Shown piece by piece: positions 1 through 10,724 of a stretch of 64,000 nt of DNA. The translations under genes were made by a program, and so were the position numbers. Under the pieces are notes generated by a model. That model searched no databases. It had not been told where the DNA came from and worked only from the letters and a program-made list of their open reading frames with translations. The stretch covers positions 124,001 through 188,000 of the forward strand of contig JAKCPI010005430.1 in the NCBI GenBank assembly GCA_023213315.1, in the 5' to 3' direction. This DNA comes from Euborellia annulipes. Lineage: Eukaryota; Arthropoda; Insecta; Dermaptera; Anisolabididae. Position 1 is the first letter of the stretch; each line of letters starts with the position of its first letter.

Positions 1-245
1 GGCCTCTGATAAGGCTAATCTCCTGAAGCCCAAAGTGCTAAATGTAGGATGCACATTTCGTCGAAATGCCCAAAACAAGTTTTTCCATCATTTTGGTGAA
101 AAAGTCAATACAATTTTGTTGGAAATGCAATCTAATTTAGGCTTTACTAAATGAGTTTAAAAGTGATAAAAATAATTATTTTTCCAACTTTTCGAGATGA
201 TCATCAGGACAATGAGGCAGGACCAAAGATAAATATCCAGTTTTA

Positions 246-277
<32 letters not shown>

Positions 278-385
278 GAAAATAAATGATTTTAAGAATT
301 ATACTATTTTTTTTTTTTATTATCAATATAAACGATGATAGTTAATTACATATTAATAGATAATATTTGATAATTTTGTTATGCA

Positions 386-420
<35 letters not shown>

Positions 421-2175
421 TTTTAAGCTTTTTTTTTAACATTAAACGCAAACGTTTTTTTTTTATGAAAAATACACACAAAGCATTCTAATCAACATCC
501 TCATCATCATTTGTATTCTTTTTTTTCCATTTTCATCTCTTAGGCCTTGATAAATAGTTTTTTATTCAATTATTTCATTTTATATAATATATTAGTTTTT
601 TTTAGCATCAATATCACTTTTTTTTAAATTAAACAATGAAAAAAAAAATCATGATTAATATAAATTATAATTTATATTTTAAAAAATCAATAAAATGTTA
701 TAATAATGATGATGGAGGTTGTTAACTAATACCTTATAAACTTTTTTGACTTCATACAAATTTTTCCACTACTTGAGGACGTCTTACCAAAATACACTTA
801 CTGCGTGCGCAAAGGGTTAATAAAAAAAATCGAACAAAATAAAGGAAAGAGGCACTACCAAAAAACAAAAAAAAAATCGCCCAAGAAAAATATCTCTTCC
901 AAGGAAAACGTGGAACAAAAAATTATCTTCATCAAAAAATTATTATATAAACATAAAAAATAAAAATTTCACAATCCATTTAAATTTACAGTCAATAAAA
1001 ATCACGAAATAAAAAAAGAGTGATGAAAAAAATTGAAACATAAGTGAAGAAATTTTCAAAAGAAGAAAAAAGATAAAAATTTCAAAAAAGTAAAAATTCG
1101 CACATGATTAATGATGTTAAGCAAAGCAAATGATCGATGAACGCTGGATGGGTGGCCACGAGAAACAAGAGCGCTTGTATAAAACAAGTTAAGTAGGTAA
1201 GTTAATAATGGAATTCGAGTTTAATTAGCTTGGGAGTAGTAGGTCCAAATGAATGAACAAAGCCGTTTGTACCATCTCCAAAAAAAAGACATCTTGACTC
1301 TCTTATTATGAGGGAGGTACAGAGAAATCCTAGAAAACGCAGAGTTTATTAAAAACTAAAAATATTGATGCTAAATTCAATTATTCTATTGTTTAAGTTT
1401 TAATCACAAATCGGAGATAAAATCACGTTTTTTTTTTTATTTGTACATACATTATTATATTTAAAAAATAAAGTTTTTAATAATATATTTTTTTTCTTTT
1501 CTCAAGACTATTTTTATTCGGAGTTTATATTTTTTTGAAGATTATTTATTAAATAAGATGAAAATAATTATGAATATAACCCTATATAAAGCGTCTATTA
1601 TAATTGCTCGATAATAGAAACAGAAGCGTCATTGGGGGGAGGGCATTTTCCGCAGAAAAATTTCTGAGTTCAGCCCTCCTCCCGAAAAAAATTTCTATAT
1701 ATGCCCTGGTTGTAAGGCGTCAATTACTGTTCAGCGTCGGGGCGCCGAAATCCTTAGATAGCAGGGATTATTGTAAAACAGAAGAGATTCCGGAATTTCA
1801 AAAATTGCTAAAAAATATTTTATCTTGAGAAAAGAATAAAATTTCAAGTCTTATGCCTATTGAATAGACATTTTTTTTATATTTAGACATAATTTATTCA
1901 TATAACAAGTGTTTAGATAGAAATTCATTTATATTATAATATATTCATTATCTATCTATAAACGGGTTTGTTCAAATTTTTTTCTTTGCCAGCCTATCAA
2001 AAACTGATTCCATAAACAAAAGAAAAAATTATTTTTATTATTATTATATCAACAATATTCGGAATATAAGCGAGTCTATCAATATTATAAAAGATAACCA
2101 TTCATATTATGCTAAATTTGTATTAGTTGAAAAAAAAAATTCGAAAGATATGATATATTTAAAATTTCATATGAT
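1..2175. other. AT-rich non-coding stretch with poly-T tracts
   Basis: No gene is seen. The sequence is AT-rich with long T runs at 249-277 and 386-412 and many shorter A/T runs. The only structured piece is a transposon relic at about 1636-1709, listed separately. Short open frames here are AT-rich, lack splice context and are not supported. Confidence 0.7.
1636..1709 (+). mobile_element. relic of the CAGGGGCGTATATA hAT MITE family
   Basis: The stretch GAAAAATTTCTGAGTTCAGC followed by a C-rich run and TTTCTATATATGCCCTGG matches the right-hand half of the two better copies at 10262-10650 and 23723-23985. The left end and the target duplication are missing, so this is a truncated copy. It accounts for the 74-residue open frame starting at 1604. 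Confidence 0.65.
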
Positions 2176-2508
2176 TATACTATCTGTATCAGCCAAAAGT
2201 ATCCATTGGCTAGAGATCTGATTTAGCCCTTCCTAAAGGGCTTAGAAATTAATTAATTTTTTTAAATGTTTTTTATCGAATTGATTTGTCTATACCCAGA
2301 TAGCACAGTACGTCTTATGTACGTACATAAGACGCACAATTCGTCTTATGTACGTACATAAGACGTACTGTGCTATCTGGGTATGAGCAAATATAAATGC
2401 ATCTCTGTGTTGGTTGCATAGCTTAAATGCACTTGGTTGGATTTAGAGTTGTTTTCTCTATTAGAGTTGACTGCTAAATGAATACTTTTGACTGATACAG
2501 ATAGTATA
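2176..2508. repeat. 333-bp inverted-repeat element with a palindromic core
   Basis: The outer ends are inverted copies of about 34 bp (TATACTATCTGTATCAG... against ...CTGATACAGATAGTATA), with 4 or 5 mismatches further in. The middle carries a separate, nearly perfect palindrome at 2292-2384. No coding frame is present, so this looks like a non-autonomous DNA transposon (MITE). No convincing target duplication was found at the outer ends. Confidence 0.75.
2292..2384. repeat. 93-bp palindrome (family Q) with two 24-bp palindromes inside
   Basis: It starts ATACCCAGATAGCACAGTA and ends with the exact reverse complement. The two arms are 43 bp with a 7-bp spacer. Each arm itself ends in a perfect 24-bp palindrome (2311-2334 and 2342-2365), centred on GTAC. 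The terminus TACCCAGAYAGC recurs in the element at 34233-34338 and as a lone end at 16201-16212, which defines a small MITE family. Confidence 0.85.
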
Positions 2509-5500
2509 AATGACTTGCCACACTATTAAATACATAAAACCGAAACGTTGATATAATTATATTGATAAATTAATTAAGATATATAAATAAGAATTTTAAC
2601 TTATTCAACATCAAATGATATTTTTGTCTTTTGTTCTCGTTAATCCATTCGTAATTTGAAATTTCTCGTTTAAAAAAATAACATTACATACAGTTTTCTA
2701 TTTATCAATTAGATTAGAAATTCATTTTCATCGATATTATATCCTATGAACAGATATATGCATGTACTGTATATATGTATAATAAATATTATTATATATA
2801 TGGAAATCGTCCTAATTTGTGCAAAGGGGTGGAAAATTAATTTGGATTTTATAATAAAGTTAAAATTAAAATTATTAATTTTTGTTTAATAAACTAAAAT
2901 TAAAATTAGACACTTCACAGGTGAAATAATTCTTTGAGTATATATTCCATTGGCATATTTGATAAATGAAGTTTTTTATTAATATTAATTAAAGATCGTA
3001 AAAAAAAATTAATGCCATATAGGCCGTATTTTGGCAGTAGTTAATTTGAAATTTTCCGCTTTATTACAAGAGAAATTAGCAATCAGGTCTCGCATAAAAT
3101 CAGATCAAAAAATGCAGATGTAGAGGAGAGGGTAATGGTAACATGGACCACCCTTTTGTTTTACAGTTCAAAGAGGACTATTTTCATGCTCGAAACTTCT
3201 TTGATTCTATCAAAAAATTTCAAAAATACTTTTCTAAATTAAGTTCCCCGAATGAAATAGATCGCAACGCAAGTTGTTCAGATTTTTCTCCTCATCTTTC
3301 TATCGAAGACAAGCGTAAATTTCCTTTTTTTTTTTGTTCTCCATCAATCCTTATGAAAATTTTAGCTGATGGCACGAAGCAGAAACAATTTTTTTTTCTC
3401 AGGTCGACGAGAAGGGTTTGAACTATCCGTATGTTTTAAATTCAGCTCTTGAATTTTCAATATTCAAGATTTGTTTCAACTGTCAGTGTTTGTCAACATC
3501 TGACGGGTGTGATGTTTTCGTTTTACCAAATTCACGATAATTTTCAATAAATTACACAAAAAGACTGTCCATCCATCCTGCTCCTGAACTGATTTGTTGA
3601 ATATTTTTTATTATCAAAATATTTGAATTCTAAAAAAAAATTCATGTTCAGTATGGCCTTTTTAGGGGCAAGTTTTTTGAAAGAGGATAAAGTTTATTTT
3701 TTACAAAAGCTGTAGATTACTCTTGGAATAAAGCTTATGGCATTTTCAATTCATTGAATGATTTACCCCAGAACAGATTCCGAATCAATCTCCAGAAAAA
3801 GGGGCAATGAATCAAAAACGAAATAAAAAGATCATTTATTCAAATAATTGTCTACGGATATAAAATTAAACAAAACACTTTCATTCTATTCCAGGTAAAG
3901 AGGTTGGGTAACATTTTTTAAATATCTCAACAAACCTCTCATTTCAATTTCTCAGTCATAGTATATAAAAAATAATATTAAACTTTATTTTAACTTGATG
4001 TTTTAATTAAAATAGAAATTTTATAGCCTCCTTCAGGATTATTCAGGTAATCCAATTTCATTATAAGGAGGCGTTAAGGGCGACATAAACTAAAAATTTG
4101 ATCAGGTCTGAAAAAACTCCGTTTTTAATTAGGTATATTACCCAAAGATAGAGTGAATTTGAATTTTTCATAAAATGCCTTGTTAAAATAAAATTGTATA
4201 TTATTTTTTATATAAAATCTATTATATTTAATAGGCCTATATAATATTATATCTCGGTCTATTATAAAATTGATCAAGTATTTTACTGAAAACTATAATA
4301 ATAGTGTAAATTTTGCAAAATATGGACTTTAGGACGAATATATAATTTACATTGTTTATTTAATTTTAATACCCGTATTGCCCTATGTAAGTTTTTATTT
4401 TTTCTTACTATATGCTAAACAATTTTTTTTTTTAATTTTGGCATTTCCATGAATAATCAGTTTAAAATGTTCATCGAATTAAATATATCAGGATATCGAA
4501 AAGTTAGAGATATTTTCAATTCCAAGCTCAGTAATAAATAACAATTCTTATTTTTAATATCTCACCTTTTGAGATATCCTACATATATTTATATAAATTT
4601 ATTTCAATTTCAATTTTATATATTAATTAATACAGAGAGAAGCTAAATGGCTACTTTTAAATATATTATATTTATATGCACTTAAATATTCCAATGGCAA
4701 ACGAGACAATTGTTTTAATAACTATTACAATTTTATTATTTTTTTTTTTTTTTTTAGACAAATTCCAATATTTATATATAAAATACAAGTACATAAATAA
4801 TTTCATTTAAGCTTAATATAATTATTTTTTTTCACTCTGTTACAAAAAAAATAATCGAATAAAATTAATAAATAAATTAAGCTTAAAAGAGATTATTTAT
4901 TTATGTAATGTACTATATAGAAGTCAAATGACAAGTTGAGGAAATTTATAAATTTCCAAAAAATAAAAAAAATTGCCCTTCAAATATCATGAAAATTATT
5001 TAAAATTTAAATTTAAAAAAAAAAAAAAAAAAAATGAATAAGCTTAATTAAAAAAAAAGTAAATCAATGATCATTAGTAAAAAAAAAAATATGGAAAAAA
5101 AATCTAATAGTTTAAATATATAGATAAAACGATAAAAAAAAAATTATATTTATCGTTTAACAGAAAATTTAAAAAAACGAGTCCCCAACCTTAAAAAAAT
5201 TTTATTTGACTACCTAAAACTAAAATCCAAAATAATTCGGCCCAGGAGCGACGGCCGCCATATCAAAATCTTTAAGTTTGTAAAAAATTAAAAAAAAAAA
5301 AAAAAAATTTATAAAATATAATTATTATATTATAAAAATAAATTTTGAAAAAATATTTTTTTCTCACATTTGAGAAGAGTTGACCTCAAAAAAAAAAGAA
5401 TATCGTTGATCGGTGATAAAAAAAACAAAAACAAATGAGGCCTTAAACTGTGGCTTCGTTTATATCATCGAAATTGGATAAAACAAAATTGACCGCTTAT

Positions 5501-5536
5501 AAATCAAAGTTACCATATGTCCTGTGTATAAGAAAA
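2509..5536. other. AT-rich non-coding stretch
   Basis: No splice-supported exon is seen. Poly-T or poly-A runs occur near 4740-4756 and 5018-5034. One open frame at 3143-3421 is noted separately. The rest has the base composition of introns and intergenic DNA elsewhere in this window. The right end probably holds the 3' flank of the gene whose last exon starts at 5602. Confidence 0.6.
3143..3421 (+). other. unrecognised 92-codon open frame
   Basis: The frame begins MDHPFVLQFKEDYFHARNF and has more even residue use than the AT-rich shadows around it, with a Ser/Asn/Asp-rich middle. It runs into a T11 tract that codes for consecutive Phe residues, which argues against a working protein. No domain is recognised and no splice signals were identified. 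It could be a gene fragment or chance. Confidence 0.15.
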
Positions 5537-5542
5537 TTTATT
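5537..5542 (-). promoter_or_regulatory. candidate poly(A) signal AATAAA
   Basis: TTTATT on the plus strand reads AATAAA on the minus strand, about 60 bases after the TGA of the minus-strand gene at 5602-5604. The distance suits a short 3' UTR. In such AT-rich DNA the hexamer is common, so support comes only from position. Confidence 0.4.
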
Positions 5543-5601
5543 TTCTTATAATTCTAGTTTCGAAAAGGAAGTAGGCCAGAGAAGATTTCGGATGCAAGAA
5601 C

Positions 5602-5724
5602 TCATAAGATGATGCAAGCTGTGCCGTGCATCACTTCCGAGATGAACATCGGTGTTCCTGCTCCAAGGCCACCATCTGTTTTTTCTTGTTCGTTCTGGTC
5701 GTATTCGCAGTCAAAATACCGGCT
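5602..5724 (-). CDS. last coding exon of a conserved-looking protein ending in CIIL
   Basis: This exon gives 40 codons and a TGA. It follows a good acceptor (a T-rich tract, then ATATAG) and starts in phase 0, matching the donor of the exon at 10725-11011. The peptide begins SRYFDCEYDQNEQEKTDGG, continues with a Gly-rich turn and FISEVMHGT, and ends ACIIL. The last four residues, CIIL, fit a CaaX motif; known rules for a terminal Leu favour geranylgeranylation and membrane attachment. I recognise this C-terminus as a type conserved between arthropods but cannot name the protein. Frame, acceptor, phase and stop all agree. The plus strand is also open here by chance. Confidence 0.8.
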   Translation of the reverse strand, partial: SRYFDCEYDQNEQEKTDGGLGAGTPMFISEVMHGTACIIL

Positions 5725-5844
5725 CTATATTTAAAACACACATTTTTTTATTATATTAACAAATAAAGAGGCACGGAAATAGTGCTAGTGGTGGGTGGAG
5801 ATACAAGAAAGGGAACAGGGTAGGGAGTAGGATATAGTATCTAA

Positions 5845-6596
5845 TATGGATGGAAAAGGCGCTCGATAAGTCGAATGGAATCCAAGGCCGGAACTAGGAG
5901 ATTTTATAGGGGGGGGGGGGGGTAAAATTTAATTTGCCGCCCCCCTCATTAAAATTTTTCTTGATCTCAAAAATTTTTCTGCGAAATTTTTTTTTTTTTT
6001 CGCGGAACCAAATGTTCCCGTCCGAAAAAATATTTTACCTTTTTTTTTAGAGACGCGAAAATTCCGAAAAATAGTTTTCCTTTTTTTTTTTTTTAGACGC
6101 TAAATTTTTGCCACCTGCGTAACAAAAATTTTTTTCTTTCTTGGATTGCCGCCCCCCTGATATCTGCCGCCCGGGGCACGTGCACCCACTGCCCCCCCCC
6201 CCTAGATCCGGCCCTGATGGAATCGACTTGATATTTTTCGATTCTCGGAATCAATTAAACACACTGAACACATAAACATTTAAGTCGGTTACTTGTGTAA
6301 TGTGGTTACCAAGAATATCAGCGAAATATTATGGTCCAATCAGCGAGAGGTTAGAAAAGAGAAAGCGTGTTGATTGGTGTGTTATGCGTAGGTTTTAAAA
6401 GAAAGATGAAAGTCAATCAACGAAAACGTTACAAACTATATTACTATCCGATACTAAATATTGTAAGAAAAAAAGTCGAAGTCGTTTAATCGATTCTAAT
6501 CGACTTGAAAGAGTTTCAACTCGATTCTAAAAAGTCGATTATTTTCAGGAAAAGATCGATTCTTGATTAAAGTCAGAGTCGACTTTTCCATCCATA
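5845..6596. mobile_element. DNA transposon relic, family D copy 1, interrupted by a hAT MITE
   Basis: The ends are inverted (TATGGATGGAAAAG and CTTTTCCATCCATA) and are flanked by GTATCTAA and GTCTCTAA, a 7 of 8 match. An 8-bp duplication suits the hAT superfamily. Inner motifs such as AATCGACTTGATATTT and GATCGATTCTTGA recur in copy 2 at 30491-30989. No transposase frame remains. A complete younger element sits at 5883-6216. Confidence 0.7.
5883..6216. mobile_element. hAT MITE, family C (TSD ATGGAATC)
   Basis: The element starts CAAGGCCGGAACTAGG and ends CCTAGATCCGGCCCTG, imperfect inverted ends typical of hAT elements. It is flanked on both sides by the same 8 bases, ATGGAATC (5875-5882 and 6217-6224). 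Removing it rejoins the family D copy cleanly. The 334-bp body is G/C-run-rich and non-coding, with AAAATTTTT blocks like those in the CAGGGGCGTATATA family. Confidence 0.88.
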
Positions 6597-7141
6597 GTCT
6601 CTAATTGAAATAGTTGACAAAATTTTTTGAAAAGAAACGATTATTTTTATTAAGAATGTAATAAAAAAAAGAAAAATTGCAAATACGCCTGTAGATAGAC
6701 AACCAGAGCTACTTTTGAATGTTTATCGTTTAAATTATAAGGATTCCGGGAGAAATAAAATAGCAAACATTTTTTCTAGAATACCTTAGAGGAGAAATCA
6801 TTACTATTGGTCACCCTACCAGTTATGAGCAGCCTCGACCTTCAGATCAACATAAGATTTTTAGGAATATTAAAATTTCTGGGGATGCACGAAATTGAAA
6901 AATCTTTCTGTAATTTGGACGAAATATTTCCGTGTAACCCTCTCGTTTTATTACTGTTCGGTTTCCTCCCTTCCCTTTTCAGTTCAGTGATTTCTTAAGA
7001 CACGTGATTTTGAAAAGTTTGTTCTTAAGGCTTAAGTTATTGCGTGAAACATTTAATAAAATTCAGCTAGGTATCGATTCTTGATTAAATTCTTTTTAAT
7101 TTAATACTATAGATCTATTTATTATTTCTAACTTATTTTAA
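6597..7141. other. intronic AT-rich DNA, nothing recognised
   Basis: This lies within the 5-kb last intron of the minus-strand gene. It holds a 63-codon open frame at 6807-6998 with no motif or splice context. No repeat seen elsewhere in the window was identified here. Confidence 0.5.
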
Positions 7142-7382
7142 CAGCCCACATAGGGGTATTTGACGTAAAAACCCGATCAAAATAGAAAAACTCAAAGTTT
7201 ACCTAATGCTACCCAAAATGGATGTTTCTTCATCTACTATAACCGGCTTATTGGAATCCAGCCCCTCCGACCCTTCTGGTTCGGCTATCTGGTCACAATG
7301 TCAGTCGGAAGTCAGTCATTGTTTTAACTGCTTGCCTTGGTTTTAGGCGCTCTCATTTTCGTTACTCAGTTTTTTGTGCAAA

Positions 7383-7437
7383 ATGTCTTCATGCGGCGGT
7401 CAACAGAAAAAAAACGACTTGAATGTGGAAATTGAAG
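7383..7437 (+). CDS. candidate start exon inside the inverted-repeat element
   Basis: ATG opens an 18-codon frame (MSSCGGQQKKNDLNVEIE plus one base) that ends at a strong donor, GAAG|GTAAGC. The mirrored copy in the right arm has one A fewer in the A run and is out of frame. A matching acceptor lies at 7752-7753. The peptide is not recognised. It could be the 5' end of the element's own gene or a captured host exon; coding use is unproven. Confidence 0.4.
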
Positions 7438-7753
7438 GTAAGCTCTCTATATTACAGTATATTTGATTAAGTTTGAACGTAATTATCACTGTTTTTTATA
7501 AATATCAAAAGTCTCTTTTTTTGAACATTTTTTTAAAGAAAATTTCAGACAAATTAGTGTTTTTGTTTATGTGTCGCGGCTTGTCGCCTCAAACTTTTTA
7601 TATGGGCATAAAGTTTAGTCTTTTAGGATGTAGAAACAAGAAAAACATTTCACCCCGACTCACCCCATATTTTTTTATTAGACTTTAAAGTGAACGAGGG
7701 AACAGAAATTCATTAAATCGATTTAGTATAATTTTAGTTTTCTTTTGTTATAG

Positions 7754-7913
7754 ATCCTTTGGGAAGAGTTAAAAAATTACCAGAATGGAGTTCTATGATA
7801 TTTTGAAAGAGTTCAAAGGAAAAAAAATAGAAGAAAAAATGAATTTGATGGAAGAAAGACTCATTCAACTAACTTCATGTCCTCCCGAAGAACGGAGTCC
7901 CTCGTTCACGTAA
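7754..7913 (+). pseudogene. candidate second exon in the loop, frame broken
   Basis: It follows TTTTGTTATAG, a good acceptor. Joined in phase with the 7383-7437 exon it reads DPLGRVKKLPEWSSMIF and then meets a stop. Another frame in the same segment (7785-7913) stays open for 42 codons, reading MEFYDILKEFKGKK and later MEERLIQLTSCPPEE before TAA. The two frames look like parts of one charged helical protein separated by a small indel. Family unknown. The end of the frame runs into the right arm. Confidence 0.35.
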
Positions 7914-8329
7914 AAATACTATAAGAAAATATAGGGTGAGATGGGGGGATATATTTTTCTTGTTTCTACATCCTAAAGGACTAAACTTTATGCCCAGATA
8001 AAAAGTTTGAGGCGACAAGCCGCGACACATAAACAAAAACACTAATTTGTCTGAAATTTTCTTAAAAAAAACGTACAAAAAAGCGACTTTTGATATTTAT
8101 AAGAAACAGTGATAATTACGTTTAAACTGAATCAAATATACTGTAATATAGAGAGCATACCTTCAATTTCCACATTCAAGTCGTTTTTTTCTGTTGACCA
8201 CCACATGAAGACATTTTGCACAAAAAACTGACTAACGAAAATGAGAGCGCCTAGAACCAAGACAAGCAGTTGACACAATGACTGGGTTCCGAGTGATGTT
8301 ATGACCAGGTAGCCGAACCGGAAGGGTTG

Positions 8330-8603
8330 GGGGGGTGTAAAGGGGGTAATAACCCCCCTCCACGAGATTTGAAAAAAAAATACTTTTTTCGAAAAAAATT
8401 TTATTTTTAATGTAAAATTTTAAAAATTAATACTTAAAAATTTTATTTGTACGCGTATTTATATTCTTATATAAGGAAAATAATAAATAATTGGCCAGAA
8501 TGCGCCTTTAAATTTTCCGAAATTAAGAAAAAATTGTGTTGTGCGACCAGTCACACCAGGTTACCCCCCCCCCTCCCGAGAAACACCTCTGGATCCGTCC
8601 TTG
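8330..8603. mobile_element. hAT MITE, family B copy (left end worn)
   Basis: The right end CTCTGGATCCGTCCTTG and internal blocks (C-rich run, CGAGAAACACC, AAATTTTAAAAATTAATACTT) match the copies at 24482-24727 and 24934-25187. It interrupts the right arm of the 7142-8698 element between GGGTTGG and GATTCCAATAAACCGG. The left terminus has been lost or converted, so no clean 8-bp duplication is visible. Confidence 0.75.
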
Positions 8604-8698
8604 ATTCCAATAAACCGGTTATAGTAGATAAAGAAGCATCCATTTTGAGTTTTTCTATTTTGATCGGGTTTTTACTTCAAATACTCCTATGTGCAGCC

Positions 8699-9124
8699 AT
8701 GAGAAAAAAAAAATTGCATTAGTTTGACATGAGCATAACTAGTTTGTATTGAAACCAGTTATGGTCACCCTCCTGCCAAGATTAGATCATTAGTTAATTT
8801 TAGAGTTTATTTTTTATTAATAATTATTTAAAAAAGTTTCATTTGGTGTTTGGAAAATTAAATTTGAATCAGTGCTAATAGGTTATGAGTGAGCATAACT
8901 CGTTTGAGATGCCCGCAACGAGTTTTGATCATTAATAATTATTGAGATTGTGAAAAAATATAAGATGTCTTTTTTCTGATCACTACAAAAAACGCCACAA
9001 AAACAAAAGAGGTTTAAATAATGTCTCTGTTAAATCCACTCATTATAAAATAAGTTGTTTTTTTTTTTATATTTCCCCTTTCGGCTACTGAGGCTATTTA
9101 GGGGTTACAACGTATTAGCTATAT
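8699..9124. other. intronic AT-rich DNA
   Basis: No gene or family repeat is seen. A short phrase, GAGCATAACTMGTTTG, occurs twice (near 8730 and 8890), which may mark an old local duplication. Confidence 0.45.
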
Positions 9125-9812
9125 ATTTTATTTTTACTTTCTCTTACCTATGTATATATGTAATATATATATAGAGAGAAAGTATTGGATTCATGTCAAA
9201 AATTCGATGTCGAGATTTTGATGGATCTTCACGTTTTGAGGTCCCCTGAATCCAAAAAAGTGGTTTTCGCGACATGGTCTGTCTGTGGGTGGGTGTGTGG
9301 GTGGGTGGGTGGGTGGGTGTTCAATTTTAAGCATGAAGGAATTGAGCTACGAGGTTGAAATTTTATATTTAAGTTAAACACTCCCCGGGACCGGAAAAAT
9401 AAGCTTTTAATCAAAATCGGCCAAAGAGTACTAGCACTTTACTGATGTACTTTTTCAGTTTTTTTCGATTTTCTCAAAATTTGCTCCAACGATTTTTTTT
9501 AAAATTCAAAAATCAATTATTTTTTAGATTCTCTTTAAAATGTATATTCTCATTTTGCAATTGAAATCTTCTGAAGACCACTTTACTCTTGTATTTCATA
9601 GGGAAGATAGGAGAAATGGTTGCCATGGTAACAAAATATAAATATTTTCCCATACTTATAAATTTTACATCTGAATTCATATGTTCCGTACTGTCGGGAA
9701 CTAAATATATGTCGACACAAAAAATCTGGTGTGACAAGCACAGAACACAACTTTCGATTACCGAAGGTAAGAGAAAGTTGTGTGCTGTGCGCCAGTCACA
9801 CCAGATTTTTAA
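9125..9812 (-). mobile_element. family F element, nearly full length (~690 bp)
   Basis: This runs from TTTACTTTCTCTTACC with a TA-rich tract, through GATGTCGAGATTTTGATGG, a GTGG/GTGT microsatellite at 9286-9320 and CAAAGAGTACTAG, to a ~95-bp hairpin (AAATCTGGTGTGAC...GTCACACCAGATTT) at 9720-9812. About a dozen copies lie in this window in both orientations. There is no convincing ORF; the 109-residue frame is a shadow. The transposon class is undetermined. Confidence 0.8.
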
Positions 9813-10261
9813 TATACCGATCGCTATCTGGGGATGTTCCACACGCTGATTCCTCGATTAACTAAGTTAATTTGAGAATTTTCATATGGTATTCCGTCAG
9901 GGTTCAAGGGAACTCAATGGATTCGTACAAAAGATGTGTGCCAAAATAATTTGAAAATCATCTCGATGATGAAGATTGTTCATCTTGTTTATTTGAAAAG
10001 GATAAAGAATCAGAGTGCTCGGAGCAAAATGAAACACTCAAGTTGATTACCTCCCTCCCTACTAGCATCAAAATGTTCATTCATTTAGCTTTTTTTATTT
10101 TCAAATATACTGTATTTTCTTATTTCAATTAAGGAGTTTCATTATCTAACTACTTCAACATTCAATTTACATGGCAATTTATTCAAAAAAAAAATTTTTC
10201 AAGCTGACTTGATGTATTTAATGAATTTCGTAGAATAAAAGATAAATATAAACCTATTGGA
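9813..10261. other. intronic DNA with a short family P block
   Basis: ACCGATCGCTATCTGGGGATG-type sequence at about 9815-9852 matches other copies near 19212, 46760 (reversed) and 57275 (reversed). The rest is AT-rich with nothing recognised up to the hAT element at 10262. The last bases, CTATTGGA, are its target duplication. Confidence 0.5.
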
Positions 10262-10650
10262 CAGGGGCGTATATAAGGGGGGGGGGGGCCCCCCCCCCGA
10301 AATTTCCTAAATGCATATAGTCCTATAGGGATATAGAGACAATAATGGGTCTCGCCCCCCCCCCCACCCGAAATGATTGCTCGACCCCGCAGCACGAAAA
10401 TCCCAGGTTCCGCAAAAGAGTGAAATGTTCCGCGAACGACACATGGAAAAAATTTTGGTTCCGCGGGTGGGGAAAATTTTGGCTCTCTAAAAAAAAAAGG
10501 TAAAATATTTTTACGGCCGGGAAAAATTTTTGGTTCCGCGAACGGCACATAAAAAAATTTTGGTTCCGCGAAAAATAAAATGTTTCGCAGAAAAATTTTT
10601 GAGAACAGCCCCCCCCCCCCCCCCCCGAAAAATTTCTATATACGCCCCTG
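10262..10650. mobile_element. hAT MITE, CAGGGGCGTATATA family, complete copy
   Basis: It begins CAGGGGCGTATATAAGG and ends CTATATACGCCCCTG, flanked by identical 8-bp duplications CTATTGGA (10254-10261 and 10651-10658). Eight-base duplications and CAGGGG ends mark the hAT superfamily. The 389-bp body is low-complexity with repeated GGTTCCGCG/AAAATTTT phrases and long G and C runs; open frames through it are artefacts. It lies 67 bp past the donor site of the exon at 10725. Confidence 0.92.
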
Positions 10651-10724
10651 CTATTGGAGAACTATGCCAACAATGGAAATAATGAAGTTGTACTCAGTAT
10701 AGTGTAGAAATAGAAATTTGAGAC

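Larger units (their letters stand above)
7142..8698. mobile_element. 1.56-kb long-inverted-repeat element carrying exon-like sequence
   Basis: The left arm (about 7142-7695) and right arm (about 7900-8698) are inverted copies. Ends include CACATAGGGGTATTTGACG on the left and the matching ATACTCCTATGTG on the right. The right arm is interrupted by a family B hAT at about 8330-8603. The ~200-bp loop is single copy here. Both arms hold the same ATG-containing exon-like segment. No clear target duplication was found, so the superfamily is open. Confidence 0.8.

Noticed and set aside
5559..5733. Plus-strand open frame of about 58 codons after an acceptor-like TTCTAG
   Set aside because: The minus strand of the same segment has the matching phase, acceptor and stop for the PPSY/CIIL gene and a recognisable C-terminus; the plus frame is the antisense shadow.
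7473..8078. 71- and 67-codon frames sharing FLFMCRGLSPQTFYMGI-type sequence on opposite strands
   Set aside because: They are the two mirrored arms of the 7142-8698 inverted repeat read on opposite strands; similarity reflects the repeat. They have no start or splice support.
9513..9849. 109- and 86-codon frames (also at 31478, 40074)
   Set aside because: They recur wherever family F occurs, on both strands and with different frames open, and cover its terminal hairpin. They are repeat shadows.
10183..10550. 121-codon frame with AEPKIFPGRKN-like repeats
   Set aside because: Lies inside the hAT MITE 10262-10650; the repeats come from its AAAATTTTGGTTCCGCG low-complexity body.
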